The position numbers were made by a program, and so were the translations under genes. Of a stretch of DNA of 64,000 nucleotides, positions 10,810 through 21,889 are shown piece after piece. The notes beneath the pieces are model-generated. The model saw nothing but the letters and a program-made list of their open reading frames with translations. It made no database searches and was not told where the DNA came from. How positions within the stretch are numbered: position 1 is the stretch's first letter; each line of letters starts with the position of its first letter. Location: NCBI GenBank assembly GCA_032433765.1, contig JAVIAB010000051.1, forward strand, positions 79,940,244 through 80,004,243, in the 5' to 3' direction. The stretch is from Megaustenia siamemsis (lineage: Eukaryota > Mollusca > Gastropoda > Stylommatophora > Ariophantidae).

Positions 10810-11625
10810 CAAATAGGAAGGAAATAGGAAGAAGTCCTCTTTATCCTGTCTCTGCATGTGAAACGTGTGAGTATGAGATCATTTCACTCACACTAGACCT
10901 GGAGAACAATCTCTTGGCTACAGCTTGTTGGAATATCAATATGGCTTTGATCCGAAGGGCAGGAACACATTTGCCGCTGGATCAATAACCAAACAACCAA
11001 CCAAAAAATAAGAGTGAGAGAGAGAAGAAAAAAACAGCAAAAAAAAAAAAAAAAAAAAAAGGTACCTGCAACCACTTCCAACTAAACTATCATCTAATGA
11101 GCCAAATAAAATCAAACGAACTATCACCAACCGATCAAATTCAAACCAACAAACCATCAGTCTACCTATTCAGCAGCACTCGAGCCATCCAAATAACTAG
11201 CCAAATAATTAACTAACAAATTGACTGAAAAAAAAACAAAACATTCAATCCAATTGTCAGACATCATTCAAATCCAAACAGTCAATCAAAAACTAACAAA
11301 TTAACCATGCAACCAACCAGAAAATAATAAAAAAAAAAAGACCAACCAATCACAACGCAAATAGGATGTGACAAAGATGAATGGTAAGTACGAGAATTGT
11401 AAAGGTTACACTGTCAGTGTTGAGACTGAAAAAAGGGCGAAGTAGGAACAGCAAATTCAAAGTGGATCTGTGTAGATCAGAAGTAAAAAGTATGATCAAA
11501 CAAATCATAGATGCAGAGTGGTGATATACATGGGACAAAAGCTGGAAAGGTAGGCACATCCATAGTCTCTTTCAAATCCAAACAGAAAGGGCAAATTCAG
11601 AGGGGAGCTAAAGATTCCACCCAAC
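10810..11625. other. Non-coding, A-rich and CCAA-rich stretch
   Basis: Contains an A run of about 23 at 11038-11060 and, from 10990 to 11340, many degenerate accaacca-type words, like a decayed short-period repeat. No gene. The sequence just before 11690 opens into the minisatellite below. Confidence 0.5.
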
Positions 11626-11689
11626 ATGAAGGTCTTACGTCTTAAACAGGATGCGGAGTTTTCTAAAATAGAGAAGCCCACGTATAAGC

Positions 11690-12745
11690 CGCTCAAGGAA
11701 AAAAATGACATTACTCACTATTTGCTCACGTACAAGCAGCTCAAGGAGAAGAATGACATTACCCACTATTTGCTCACGTACAAGCAGCTCAAGGAGAAAA
11801 ATGATATTACTCACTATTTGCTCACGTACAAGCAGCTCAAGGAGAAGAATGACATTACTCACTATTTGCTCACATACAAGCAGCTCAAGGAGAAGAATGA
11901 CATTACTCACTACTTGCCCACCTATAAACAGCTCTAGGAGAAGAATGACATTACTCACTACTTGCCCATGTATAAGCAGCTCAAGGAGAAGAATGACATT
12001 ACCCACTACTTGCCCATGTATAAGCAGCTCAAGGAGAAGAATGACATTACCCACTAGTTGCTCACGTATAAGTAGCTCAAAGAGAAGAATGACATTACCC
12101 ACTAGTTGCTCACGTATAAGTAGCTCAAGGAGAAGAATAACATTACCCACTAGTTGCTCACGTATAAGCTGTTCAAGGAGAAGAATGACATTACCCACTA
12201 GTTACTAACGTATAAGCTGTTCAAGGAGATGAATGACATTACCCACTAGTTGCTCACGTATAAGTATCTCAAGGAGAAGAATGACATTACCCACTAGTTG
12301 CTCACGTATAAGCAGCTCAAGGAGAAGAATGACATTACCCACTAGTTGCTCACGTATAAGTAGCTCAAAGAGAAGAATGACATTACCCACTAGTTGCTCA
12401 CGTATAAGCAGCTCAAGGAGATGAATGACATTACCCACTAGTTGCTCACGTATAAGTAGCTCAAGGAGAAGAATGATATTACCCACTAGTTGCTCACGTA
12501 TAAGCAGCTCAAGGAGATGAATGACATTACCCACTAGTTGCTCACGTATAAGTAGCTCAAGGAGAAGAATGACATTACCCACTAGTTGCTCACGTATAAG
12601 CTGTTCAAGGAGAGGAATGACATCACCCACTAATTACTCACGTATAAGTAGCTCAAGGAGAAGATGGCATTACTCACTACTTGCCCATATCTAAGTAGCT
12701 CAAGGAGAAGAATGGCATTACTCACTACTTGTTCATTTGCAAAAA
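11690..12745 (+). repeat. 48-bp minisatellite, about 22 units
   Basis: Period 48 (16 codons). The early units (11690-11935) are open on the plus strand and code LKEKNDITHYLLTYKQ repeatedly, within a 103-codon frame starting at 11626 (MKVLRLKQDAEFSKIEKPTY...). From about 12050 nearly every unit has cactagttg instead of cactatttg, placing a TAG in the repeated frame, and many also have aagtagctc. The antisense frame stays open through most of the array only because the unit lacks antisense stops. It may be a relic of a repeat-containing coding exon later amplified as non-coding DNA. I do not recognise the protein. Confidence 0.9.
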
Positions 12746-12769
12746 GTACGACCACCTAAGTGATAAGGT

Positions 12770-13640
12770 TCACCAGGGAGAAACAAGCTGGCACTGACTA
12801 TTACAAGTTTGTTGGGCGCACATAGCCCTAAACATTTTACAAAACTAGTAACACACTATCTTAATAGATACAAGGCATCTGTACAGCAGGAGCAGACTAA
12901 AGACAAAGTTGAAACCTCAGCTACCTCCATACTACTCCACACAAGCAGAAAGTCCAACAAAACTTCAGGACAAACAGCAAGGCTAAAGTGATCTCGGATC
13001 TCATCAACAAATGAACAAAAACAAAAGGAATTTCCACAAAAGAGGCCTCAAATTTAGAAGCTCAAGAGAAGCAACGAGGTTAAGTGATCCTATGTCACAG
13101 AAACAAAATTATGAAACACCAAGAGAGTTTTCACAAAGGGTCATATGTTTCAAACTCTAAGGCAATCAATAAACAAGGCAGTGAATTGAGGTGCCTCTTA
13201 CTTTCTCTATCAATGGCTCAATATTTTAGACTTTACTTACAGGAGAAGAGATCGAGAAACTCTACACACTGTGCATATTTGTGACACAGAATAACTCTGA
13301 TAAACCTATTTCATAAGCTTTGCAAAATAACTATAATTTATTTAATATAAAATTTGTATTTCAGATAGCCATGTCCCTTTCCACAGTTGTCCATCTTTTT
13401 TTTTAAAGATATTATTAATCAAAAAAGTTAAACTGTAAATAAATACCAATATATGATTGCCAACTATAAATTTTATTTTGGTTTTCTTGTTTTGTCACCA
13501 TCCATTGTCCTTTTATGTCGACCTGAAGCCGAAGTCATCTCATGTCTATTCTGAGCACATGATTGATAAATGTCACAAATTACAAATGGTAAGCCAAAGT
13601 GCAACTAAATATAATTTAATATGAAATTATTTCAAGTGCT
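12770..13640. other. Non-coding, no gene recognised
   Basis: Only short open frames (about 60 codons) without recognisable domains. No repeat seen. Confidence 0.55.
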
Positions 13641-13669
13641 ATTACCCACATAAAAGAAGGAAAATAAAA

Positions 13670-13885
13670 GAGCCCTTTACGCCACATGACGCATAGGGAA
13701 TGTGGTGTTTGTGTCCATATTTGTTTAAAAATAGAACCGGCACATTATTTTTGGGGTACAATGATCAGTATTACGCCCGCTCCGCTTTTCTTTCCCACAG
13801 AAAAAAAAAAAAATCAGATACACATTTAAGAGTCGGGATTGAACCCGACCTATTGCCGTTAGTAGCCGAAGTCACTAACAACTAA
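13670..13885 (-). mobile_element. Diverged SINE1 copy
   Basis: Minus strand: ttacgccacatgacgcatagg, the atttttggggtac block, gcccgctccgctt and a weakened box B (gggattgaacccga). About 20-25% diverged from other copies by eye. A short cataaaa flanks both sides but is too short to call a TSD. Confidence 0.75.
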
Positions 13886-13924
13886 GGTCATAAAATATAA
13901 CAGTATCTCTCTATTTTCCTTCAG

Positions 13925-14300
13925 TACTTCTGTAAAAAGACGGTTAGAGGCCACAGAGATGGTATTTCTCAGAAGAATGTTGAAAGTTCCCTGGACAGAT
14001 AAAAAGACCAATGAGGAAGTTCTCAAAGAGGCCAACACAAAAAGGGAGTTCTTAAAAACATCAGAAAGAAGCAATCAACATTTTTTGGGCACATCATGAG
14101 AAGAGGAAAGTTGGAATACTTGGTTACAACTGGCAAAATAAAAGGAAAGAGAGATCGCGGACGACAATGAGAGAAAATACTGGATAGCTTGGTGTCATGG
14201 CATGGAAAACAGTCAACAACGGAACTCATACGATGCACTGTAGATAGAAGATTGTGGAAGGACATGATCGCCAACGGTACGGCACATGATGATGATGCTG
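13925..14300 (+). mobile_element. LINE-C 3' fragment
   Basis: Carries the family stretch from RGHRDG / RRMLKVPWT to the tail catgatgatgatgctgatgat. Frameshifts near 14045 and 14170. The same region is at 28790-29051 with strong similarity. Confidence 0.8.
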
Positions 14301-14559
14301 ATGATAACATTTAGGATTTGAAGAATAAGAGTTCGAATAATGAAAATAATAACATCCACAAGCAACCATTGTATGGGACGTTTATTGATGGAACGTGACC
14401 TGTGGATAGAACAAAGATGAGACACAAAGATGGCTTCAAGGTCTGGATGAATTCTTCATGAGTGATTAAAACTGGGAAAAGTTTGCCCATGATCATGGCA
14501 ACAGAGAAGATAAGTTTTTTTTTTTTAAATGCATAATAACATTTGAAAATGAAATAAAG

Positions 14560-14705
14560 ACAAAGTTAGAAGTAAAAAGACGCACAAGGAAAGAATTAAA
14601 ACCCGAGACACAAAACGGCCTTGTTCATTCTGTAACCAGACCTACCATTCCAGTGTTGGCAAGATCAGCCATGAGAGAAGCTACTCGACAGATCAGGGCT
14701 AAACA
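14560..14705 (+). mobile_element. LINE-F-type 3' remnant
   Basis: One frame reads CSFCNQTYHSSVGKISHERS, a cysteine/histidine end like that of the LINE-F piece at 21455-21785 (CSFCVRVCLSNIGRISHERS on the minus strand). This small C-x2-C segment lies at the extreme C-terminus of some LINE polymerases. Short and frameless otherwise. Confidence 0.5.
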
Positions 14706-15280
14706 GTTGCTACCGAAAATTAACATCTGCATGTTTCCAAATGTCTGTGTGGATGACGTCTAAAGTAGAAGAGATGTACAGTTAACAAAGGTGATTTACA
14801 AAAGGTTATGTGCAAGTTATTCCAGAGTGACCTATCCATTCGGGGAAAATGCCTGTGACAGTCTAGCAGGCTATGACGTAGAAAATTTAGAAAAAAAAAC
14901 ACAACAGGTGAATGGCTCGAAACATTCGAAAACGAAATATAAAGTCAAAGTTAGAAGATAATAGGTATAACAGAAATAGGGTGAGACCTTTAAATGTGCT
15001 TTGTTTGTTCTAGGGCTGATACAGCCATTTAAATATTGACCGAAACATCAAGGAGAATCTGCTCGGGACAATAGTATCGACGTTGCCGCAGATCGATAAT
15101 AGCTTGCATTCAACCGTCTGTTCAAACAAAAAAGATCATTAAAATTATTTGTGTAAAGTGAAGGGGTAAGTGACGATTTATTAATGGACAGAGCACGAGA
15201 AAATGAAAAGAAAAGGAAACATGCAAAGACAACAATCATGTTTGGTGTGATATTAACTCAGATACGAGAAAATATTACAT
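14706..15280. other. Non-coding, no gene recognised
   Basis: No domain, array or terminal repeat that I can support. Confidence 0.5.
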
Positions 15281-15284
15281 GGTG

Positions 15285-15528
15285 GACCTTTGCGTATTCA
15301 CACACGGTTTAAACTGGCTGATATCGATCTTCGTAATTTATCGACACCATTATACCGTTTTATCCACCAAGCCAAGCGTATTTGTAGACAAGCACCAGAC
15401 ATGCCAAGAGTTGTTAACCCCCTTCTGCCCATACCAGAACAGACTCCCTGGACAGAAGAATCAGGATTATCAATACAAATACGGACAGAAGTGAAAGGAA
15501 TAATTGACTGACAAAGAGGAGCAGATTA
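15285..15528 (+). pseudogene. LINE-D fragment upstream of the hAT insertion
   Basis: Open for 73 codons (MRIHTRFKLADIDLRNLSTP...), the linker between reverse transcriptase and RNase H in LINE-D. After a frameshift at about 15512 it reads DKEEQISLQQ and is then cut by the hAT element. Coding resumes at 18071 on the other side. An equivalent linker on the minus strand at 40741-40980 (EKYKGLPNHPMHQ...) supports the assignment. Confidence 0.7.
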
Positions 15529-15962
15529 GTCTACAGCAGGGATGGCCAATTTCTTTCAAATGGCGGGCCACATTTTATTATATTTTTTGTGTGGCGGGCC
15601 ACACACATAACAACATAAATACAAATAAACTTGGCATTTGTTTTAAGGTAATATTTTTGTTATTTATCGGCATTATTTGCTTACATAAATCATTTTATTG
15701 CAACAGAGTTAAAAATCCCTAGTTGATTTATAAAAATGAATAAAATTTGAATTTTATATTGTTTAACAAACATGTTTTAGTTAGGTCATTTTAAAGTTGA
15801 CATGTAACAAACCTTAATGAGAACAATGTGGACGTTCATGTGCAGCAACAAGTTCATCAAAGACAATGTGTAAAGATGATGATGGTATTCGTAATAAATC
15901 CTGAAGGTGGCCATCAGTGAGTCGGTTTCTTTGTGACGATTTAATCTCCTTCATTGTTAAAA

Positions 15963-16229
15963 TTAATTAACCGTGTGTTACCGGGTCTCATTATGAGGGC
16001 AGTAAAGAATAGTGACACTGTGACCTTCCAGGCATGTCGTAAGAGGCGACTAAGGAGGTTGATCGATGGCTTGACAAGCTGTCATTGTAAAAAGTATTGT
16101 TATGGAAACAGGACCATACATTTTAGAAGCAGTGATTTTTGCAATATGTGACATTTTGGCACGCAAGGTTTCTGTTTTTGAGATTGTGGTTCTGCCCTAT
16201 GTGCCGTCTTCGGCTCGAAAGGACAATAG
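15963..16229 (+). mobile_element. SINE2 copy inside the hAT transposase (family description)
   Basis: About 267 bp, flanked by attgttaaaa at 15953-15962 and 16230-16239. Family layout: start gtgttaccggg, then tcattatgagg, gcatgtcgtaagaggcgact, a central block with tggcttgacaagctgtcatt, ttttggcacgcaaggtttct, and the 3' end ccgtcttcggctcgaaagga followed by an (ATAGA)n-type tail. All four copies start at nearly the same base, as in a SINE and unlike random LINE truncation. I see no convincing tRNA, 5S or 7SL head. The 3' end matches LINE-A. Confidence 0.9.
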
Positions 16230-17285
16230 ATTGTTAAAAAAGCGCATTCACATATATATGTGCTTCCGAACATAGAAGTAATTTTCAAACTGAAATCACT
16301 CAATACGGGATATTTTTCATGTGGCATAAGTTTCCAAAAGTCAACTCCTATCTCCATCCTTGATTGGAAAAAGGGGTCACTTTTGAGGTTACATAGCTCC
16401 AACTGAAAAGTGTCATGTTGTTGGAAAATGTCACACTTCATAGGGTTGTTAAACAATGCCAGTTCTGGTCGTATACCACTGAAGTCAGAAAATTGTTCAC
16501 TGAATTGCTCCAATAGTTTGTCTAACATTAATACAGAAAATTTGAAATCAATGTCACTGCGCTCCTCAATCAATTCTTTGCACGAAGGAAAATGAATGAA
16601 GTTTTTTTTGGCCAGGGTAAATCTAAAAACTTTTAGTTGACTTATAAATCCATCTAGGTGTCCTACCAAATCTGAGACTGTTTGGGAACGTCCCTGTAGC
16701 TTCACGTTGAGTTCATTCATGTGCTGGGTGATATCAGTTAAAAAGGCCAATACGCTGTTAAAATGTGGATCAGACATTTTTCTGATCAATTCTTTGTTAG
16801 TATCATGTTTCTCTAAAAACTGCTTTATCTCGTTTCTCAAAGCAAAAAACCGCCTCAGACAATTCCCTCTGCTTAGCCAGCGTACTTGTGTGTAGAGCAC
16901 CAAATCGCCATATTCCACCTCAGCTTCTGATAGAAAATTTATAAACTGTCGGTGTGTCAAAGACCGATTCCCACCTTTTATTAAATTCACACACTTTATT
17001 ACAGTTTTCATAACATCCTCCACGTCTAGAATCTTGCCACACAGCGCCTCCTGGTGTATAATGCAGTGTAATGCTGGGCAATGGATTCACCGTCACAATG
17101 ATTTTTTTGATTTCGCTATCTCTGCGCTTACAACAAACGATGCCATTAAGGAACTTGTTTGTTTTGTTGTTAATGTAGTAAAAACAGATTTATGAGCACT
17201 AACCTTTTTCTTCAAATCGCACACAAGTGTAGAACGTATTGTACCAATGTAGTCCTTGTATTTAGCGGCGTGATGCTGTGTGTAA

Positions 17286-17353
17286 TGCCGTTTAAGATTA
17301 TACTCTTTATTTACAGACATGCCGTTTAAGATTATACTCTTTATTTACAGACA
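17286..17353. repeat. 34-bp tandem duplication in the transposase
   Basis: The 34-base unit beginning catgccgtttaagattatac is repeated exactly once more. It adds a non-multiple of three and so breaks the N-terminal reading frame of the hAT transposase. Confidence 0.9.
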
Positions 17354-18070
17354 ACACTTGCAACACACACAAGGCACTGCGGTTTGCTATCCTTATTGTT
17401 GATAAATAAAAAAACATGTTCCCATTTCTCATGAAAAAATCTTATTTTTTCATTTAATTGACGTTTATTGTTCATATTATACCACGACCGAAGCAACAGA
17501 CAATGAAAACACAGATTACAATAATAGCACTGTTTCCTGTTAAAATGGAACTGTTCACTGTAACTCGACAAAATCAGAATGATCAGATCGGATATATAAT
17601 TTTGACTGATGAAAAGAGGTTTGGAGAGAAAGAAACTAAAAGTAAAATAATTGTGAGGTGAATGTGTTGGGGTGGAGGAGGTGGGTGACTGACAGTATTT
17701 CTTGGCGGAAACTGTTTGAACTCGCCGAACCGAGAGTCGGCTCTAGAACCATTCGTTGGCTTCTTCCTTTGTTTAAGCCGGTCGCAGGATGATCAAAAGG
17801 AAAAAAAAAAGGATGGGCCGGGAATGACGGGAAGTCGACGTTAAACAAACTACTAGAGTGTTCCGAGTTTTAAACATAGGTCCACTAGGGAATATTTGAG
17901 TTAGCTTTCTCCACGGTAGAAGTTAATGTAACAAATTTTAAATCAATTTTACCCAGGACATTTTGCTCAATGCAACCTGATTTTATTTTTTATCTACCGC
18001 GGGCCACAAAAAGGACGTCGCGGGCCACTTGTGGCCCGCGTGCACCTAATTGGCTATCTCTGGTCAACAG

Positions 18071-18945
18071 CGTAAAGCAATAACTCTCAGTTTCCTGGAT
18101 GAAGAATACCCACAAGACCGATGGATTCGTATGTACACAGATGGATCAGCACAGAATGCAGTAACGAATGGAGGAGCAGGTGCATAAATAGAGTGCCCAA
18201 ATAACACAAGGGATATGAATAAAATAGCAACAGAGAAATATTGTTACAATTATGATACAGAAATCCAAGCAATAAAGTTGGCAATAGGAAAACTGCTGAA
18301 CAGTAATCTTAGACCACAGCCTGTAGTATTTTTGACAGATGCAAGATCAGTACTCCAGGCACTACAATCCAGAAAATTACTACATCTGCAGACCTTATTG
18401 ACTGAACTCTGCAAGCACCACAGGGTTGCCCTGCAGTGGATCCCATCTCACTGTGGAATACCAGGAAATAAGAAAGCAGATCAGTTGGCAAAGGAAGGTG
18501 CAACAGGCACACAACCAGATGCACTGGTTACGTACCATCATAAGAAACAGATAGTTAAATCAATCAGAGGACCACAAGCCTCAGATCAGGATGCCTTTCA
18601 TAATATGAATTGATATGAAAAGTTATCATTATACGCCTCAGAACAGAACACAATCGACTCCATAGTCACGTGTATACAAAATCCTAGATCGGCACCTCAA
18701 CTACTTGTACATGTGGACAGGCACCCCAGACTGCCGAACACATACTTCAAGAATGCACTGAATAGATTGACTGAGGAAAATCCATTGACCCATAGATACA
18801 ACACTACAGACACAACTATATGGGCCACTGCAAGAATTAAAAAAGACAGTAAAATTTATACAGGAAACGACATTGCAGATATAGACAATACTTCAGGCGA
18901 ACGGAGGATAGATAGATCGACACTATTTGATAACAGCTTGTCTCG
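18071..18945 (+). pseudogene. LINE-D RNase H and C-terminus, broken (family description)
   Basis: RNase H domain that would remove element RNA during reverse transcription. Catalytic pattern visible in order: RMYTDGSA (first Asp), TEIQAIKLA (Glu), FLTDARSVLQAL (second Asp) and WIPSHCGIPGNKKADQLAKE (His and last Asp). A TAA at 18185-18187 splits the domain after GGAGA. Downstream, after frameshifts, follow RLRTEHNRLH and a knuckle-like CTCGQAPQTAEHILQECTE, which is typical of the ends of RNase H-bearing LINEs. The copy was split by the hAT element. Stop codons and frameshifts make it inactive. Confidence 0.87.
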
Positions 18946-18959
18946 TGGCTAATTCTTTC

Positions 18960-19220
18960 AATATTTGAATGACAGGTATCACAATCAACAAAGCAAATTT
19001 ATGTCGTTCTCTCTGATTTCTTTTCTCTTCTAATATAACAACTTCATTTAATTTTAACATGTTTTTGATTCATTTATTATCATATAAGATATCGGATATC
19101 ATCGCATGTCAATGTAAATGCATTACACGGAGATAATCTGACAGCTTGAACACCGAGTTCGGCTCAAGAAACTTGACCCTGAATTAAGAAATCCCACACC
19201 AGTTGAAAACGAAAACCATG

Positions 19221-19277
<57 letters not shown>

Positions 19278-19290
19278 CTCTTATCTTTTT
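18960..19290. other. Non-coding with (CT)n
   Basis: No gene. It contains the CT microsatellite at 19220-19272. Confidence 0.6.
19220..19272. repeat. (CT)n microsatellite
   Basis: About 26 uninterrupted CT dinucleotides, ending ctttcttctc. Confidence 0.97.
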
Positions 19291-19800
19291 ACTACTTCGG
19301 GTGTGAAGGGAGATATCAAGTTTTGGTTCTTACTTAATTTTCTGGCAGTTTAAACTATTGGCACTTGATGCTGTTTTAGAGTTTCCCTGATGATGTCACT
19401 CCAACGTAGTCTGGGTTTGCCTCAAGTTCCGTGTTCTTTTCTTCTTTTAGTGTATGCATTACATGGCATGACATCACTGGTATTATCTCCAGTGTATTTA
19501 AAATCATTTTATTTGTTGTCTTTGTAATTCAAAACTGGTTCTATGTCAAATCTTTCTTTTATAACCTCGCTTCTAATTTTGTCACTTCTAGTCACTCCAA
19601 CAACCTTTTGCAAATATGTCATTTTTGAGGTAACTGACGTTCTTTTCTGACTCGTTGTGAGTTATCATGTTTGGTACTGATAACAAACAGTGGCGTAACT
19701 TATTCTGTATATAAATTGTTTCTGTGTTGATCTGGACTGTCTTGTGTTGTTAGAGGATCTAATTACGCCCGTCCAGTGAACTGTAGAGAGGCCAAGACCA
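19290..19800 (-). mobile_element. LINE-H fragment
   Basis: Minus strand. Begins at the family end cgggtgtgaagggagatatc, then complement of GRPR-like and GH-like coding segments (gtctgggtttgcctc; atggcatgacatcac). No open frame longer than about 70 codons. Confidence 0.6.
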
Positions 19801-20290
19801 TCATACGAACAAATGAAGAATACTCTGGAATCAAAAGCCGCAAATAATTGAGATGACGAAATTAATACACTTGCAGCCACAGCTATATAGTTATACCATC
19901 ATTTGATGCCTCAAAATAGGTCCCTGCAGGCTTTTTAGCTACCACCATCACGGGAGGAATAACCCACACTGACGAATGGCGAAAGATCGATTCTGACCCC
20001 TTGTCATTAACAGTCCAATACAGAATGACTAATCTACCTGTGCTCCACAATTTTTAGTACAGCAACATAATTTACACATAAAGATACATTGCGTGTTCTT
20101 TTTATAAGTAAAATTTGGTTGTAGAATACAATAAAATGAAATAGCAAGACTCGTCATCATTTCATATAACACTCAACAGAAAATTCATGAAACTTTTGGC
20201 CAAACAAAATCTGCAACAATGAACCGCTCAACGGATGCAAGCAGAAGTGACATCCAAACACTGGAGCTTGAAGGGTCACGTACTCAGTAG

Positions 20291-20536
20291 AAAAAAAAAA
20301 GCAAAGATCCCCGTCTACGCCAAGTGGCGTATAGGGAATATGGTGTTAGTGACCATAAATTTTACAGACCTTCAACACATGATTTTTGGGGTAATGTGGT
20401 CGGTTTTACGCCCGTGCCGCATTGCTTTCCCAGAAAAAAAATCCGGTATACATTCAAGGCTGGGTGAACCCGGAAGCCGTTGAGATCGAACCCTACCTCT
20501 TGTCCTTTGTAGTCCAGCTCACTAACCACTGAGCTA
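20291..20536 (-). mobile_element. SINE1 copy with 13-bp TSD
   Basis: Flanked by acgtactcagtag at 20278-20290 and 20537-20549. The head is shortened: it starts at tagctc rather than gggagccgcgatagctc. The box B region is mutated to gttgagatcgaaccc. Confidence 0.93.
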
Positions 20537-20549
20537 ACGTACTCAGTAG

Positions 20550-21420
20550 GGATCTGGAAATATTCACAAGAATTACCATGCAGTAGAATCTAGACAGCAG
20601 ATGCGAGAAAAGCAGATTAAATATAACATTTGAACGTCTGTGCTGGAAGGTATCCACATTACGAGCTAGAGTTATAACATGATATGGTTTACACAATAGC
20701 AAGAAATTCTATTGTTAATAGGCCTATACAAAACGCAACAATGTTGTCGGTTACTAATGCTTTTGTCTGAACCCAGAACAAAAAGAAGAACAAAAAGAAG
20801 AATAGCTATTTACGTGGCTGTATGCAATCTAGAGGAAATCATATCTTGAATGTTTTTTTATTGTTAGTGTTGACATCAAAGCACTCCTGGCAACACTATA
20901 GGTCCTCGATCAATTTCAGCAAATGACTAATTGTGTGCATACCGATTTTTCCATTAATTCGATGTCTGTGAACACATGTGACCTGACCTTGCAGAGTGTC
21001 ATTCCTACGTTTTCAATGATACATTCCAAATGATTGCAGTTTAAAGTACCGCATCCTCACCGATATAATTATTTCTAACACCCAATAGTTGATAGCCTTC
21101 AAGACGACATCCTTGTGCATATCATCTCTACCTCTAAGCCCACAAGAAGCACTTTTGTTATCAGGAGCATCCACACAACCTGAACAGTGGGATAACAGTG
21201 TATGATCGTTTCCATCTGAAGGATTGCTATGGCTGTATCATCCAGTTTAAGCAGAACTTTGCCGTGACAAGCCATACAATCAAAGAGAGGTAATGTTTCA
21301 TTTTGTTTTTGCAAAACAAGTTGAAAATAAAAAATAAATAAATAAAAGGGAAAAGGCATGCAAATTCGCACGTGTTCAGTATGTATGTGTGGCTCTTTTC
21401 GTCTTTTCAGGCGGTCTAGT
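20550..21420. other. Non-coding, no gene recognised
   Basis: No repeats or coding similarity recognised. Short open frames only. Confidence 0.5.
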
Positions 21421-21454
21421 GGAGGCTATTGTATATTTTTTTGAAGTTTTGTTT

Positions 21455-21785
21455 TTGTCGAACAGCTTCTCTCGTGGCTAATTCTACCAATGTTTGACAA
21501 ACACACGCGGACACAGAATGAACAAGTCAGGTCCACTGATCCACATGGGTTTCCATACTTTTTCATGAGTCTTTTCTCTTCTAAGTTTTGCCTTAGCACA
21601 GTCTCAAATGATGTTATACCGTTCCTTATACACGCTCTCCATGATGTGCGATCACTAGCCAGATGTTCCCAGTCATTTTCACAGATGAAGAAATCATTCA
21701 GGGATGATATACATATATCTCTATACCGTAGTTTAGGTCTGCCGATTTGTCTTTTTCCGTGTATTAGTTCACCATATAGTATTTG
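21455..21785 (-). pseudogene. LINE-F C-terminal fragment (family description)
   Basis: Minus-strand frame with QILYGELIHGKRQIGRPKLR (a GRPKLR box), DWEHLASDRTSWRACIRNG and CSFCVRVCLSNIGRISHERS. This order of LYGEL..GRPKLR, W..LA.DR..WR and a final Cys/His segment is typical of the C-terminus of a group of LINE polymerases. Everything upstream, including the reverse-transcriptase core, is missing, and the open frame runs into unrelated sequence at both ends. It is a 5'-truncated insertion. Confidence 0.75.
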
Positions 21786-21889
21786 CAACTGGGAAAAATG
21801 TATGTATATGTTCAGTATGTACAGCATGAGCAAATGACAATAACAAGAAAAAAGACAAGAACAAAAAAGCACCACACACAAACATTCAC

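Larger units (their letters stand above)
15814..17478 (-). pseudogene. hAT transposase (GTF2IRD2/Charlie-like), broken
   Basis: Cut-and-paste transposase of the hAT superfamily, similar in layout to the transposase-derived part of vertebrate GTF2IRD2. The N-terminus has the start of a zinc-binding finger (KPQCLVC, then NKEYNLKRHYTQHH), split by a 34-bp tandem duplication that shifts the frame. A large central part, which should hold the first catalytic residues, is deleted: the frame jumps from SAEIAKSKKSL to HCIIHQEALCGK. The long open part (17023 downward) covers VRWLSRGNCLRRFFALRNE to SDFSLKITSMFGSTYICECAF, the start of the C-terminal dimerisation domain. SINE2 (15963-16229) cuts here. Beyond it the same frame resumes with KSSQRNRLTDGHLQDLLR and stops at 15814. 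Confidence 0.92.
15537..18062 (-). mobile_element. Complete hAT transposon, 2526 bp
   Basis: Ends are cagggatggccaatt on the left and its inverted form aattggctatctctg on the right (13 of 15 positions match), with extended GC-rich subterminal words (gcgggccaca on both arms). The flanking 8-mers gtctacag (15529-15536) and gtcaacag (18063-18070) form an 8-bp TSD with one mismatch. It carries a broken transposase on the minus strand and later received SINE2. It landed inside the RNase H region of LINE-D. Confidence 0.92.

Noticed and set aside
11635..12630. Long antisense ORFs (187 and 141 codons) as a real repeat protein
   Set aside because: They exist because a 48-bp unit without antisense stops is repeated; composition is biased and no start context or neighbour supports coding.
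16100..16240. C-terminal extension of the hAT protein (YCPFEPKTAHRAEPQ...)
   Set aside because: This is translation of the inserted SINE2; the true C-terminus lies beyond it at 15814-15960.
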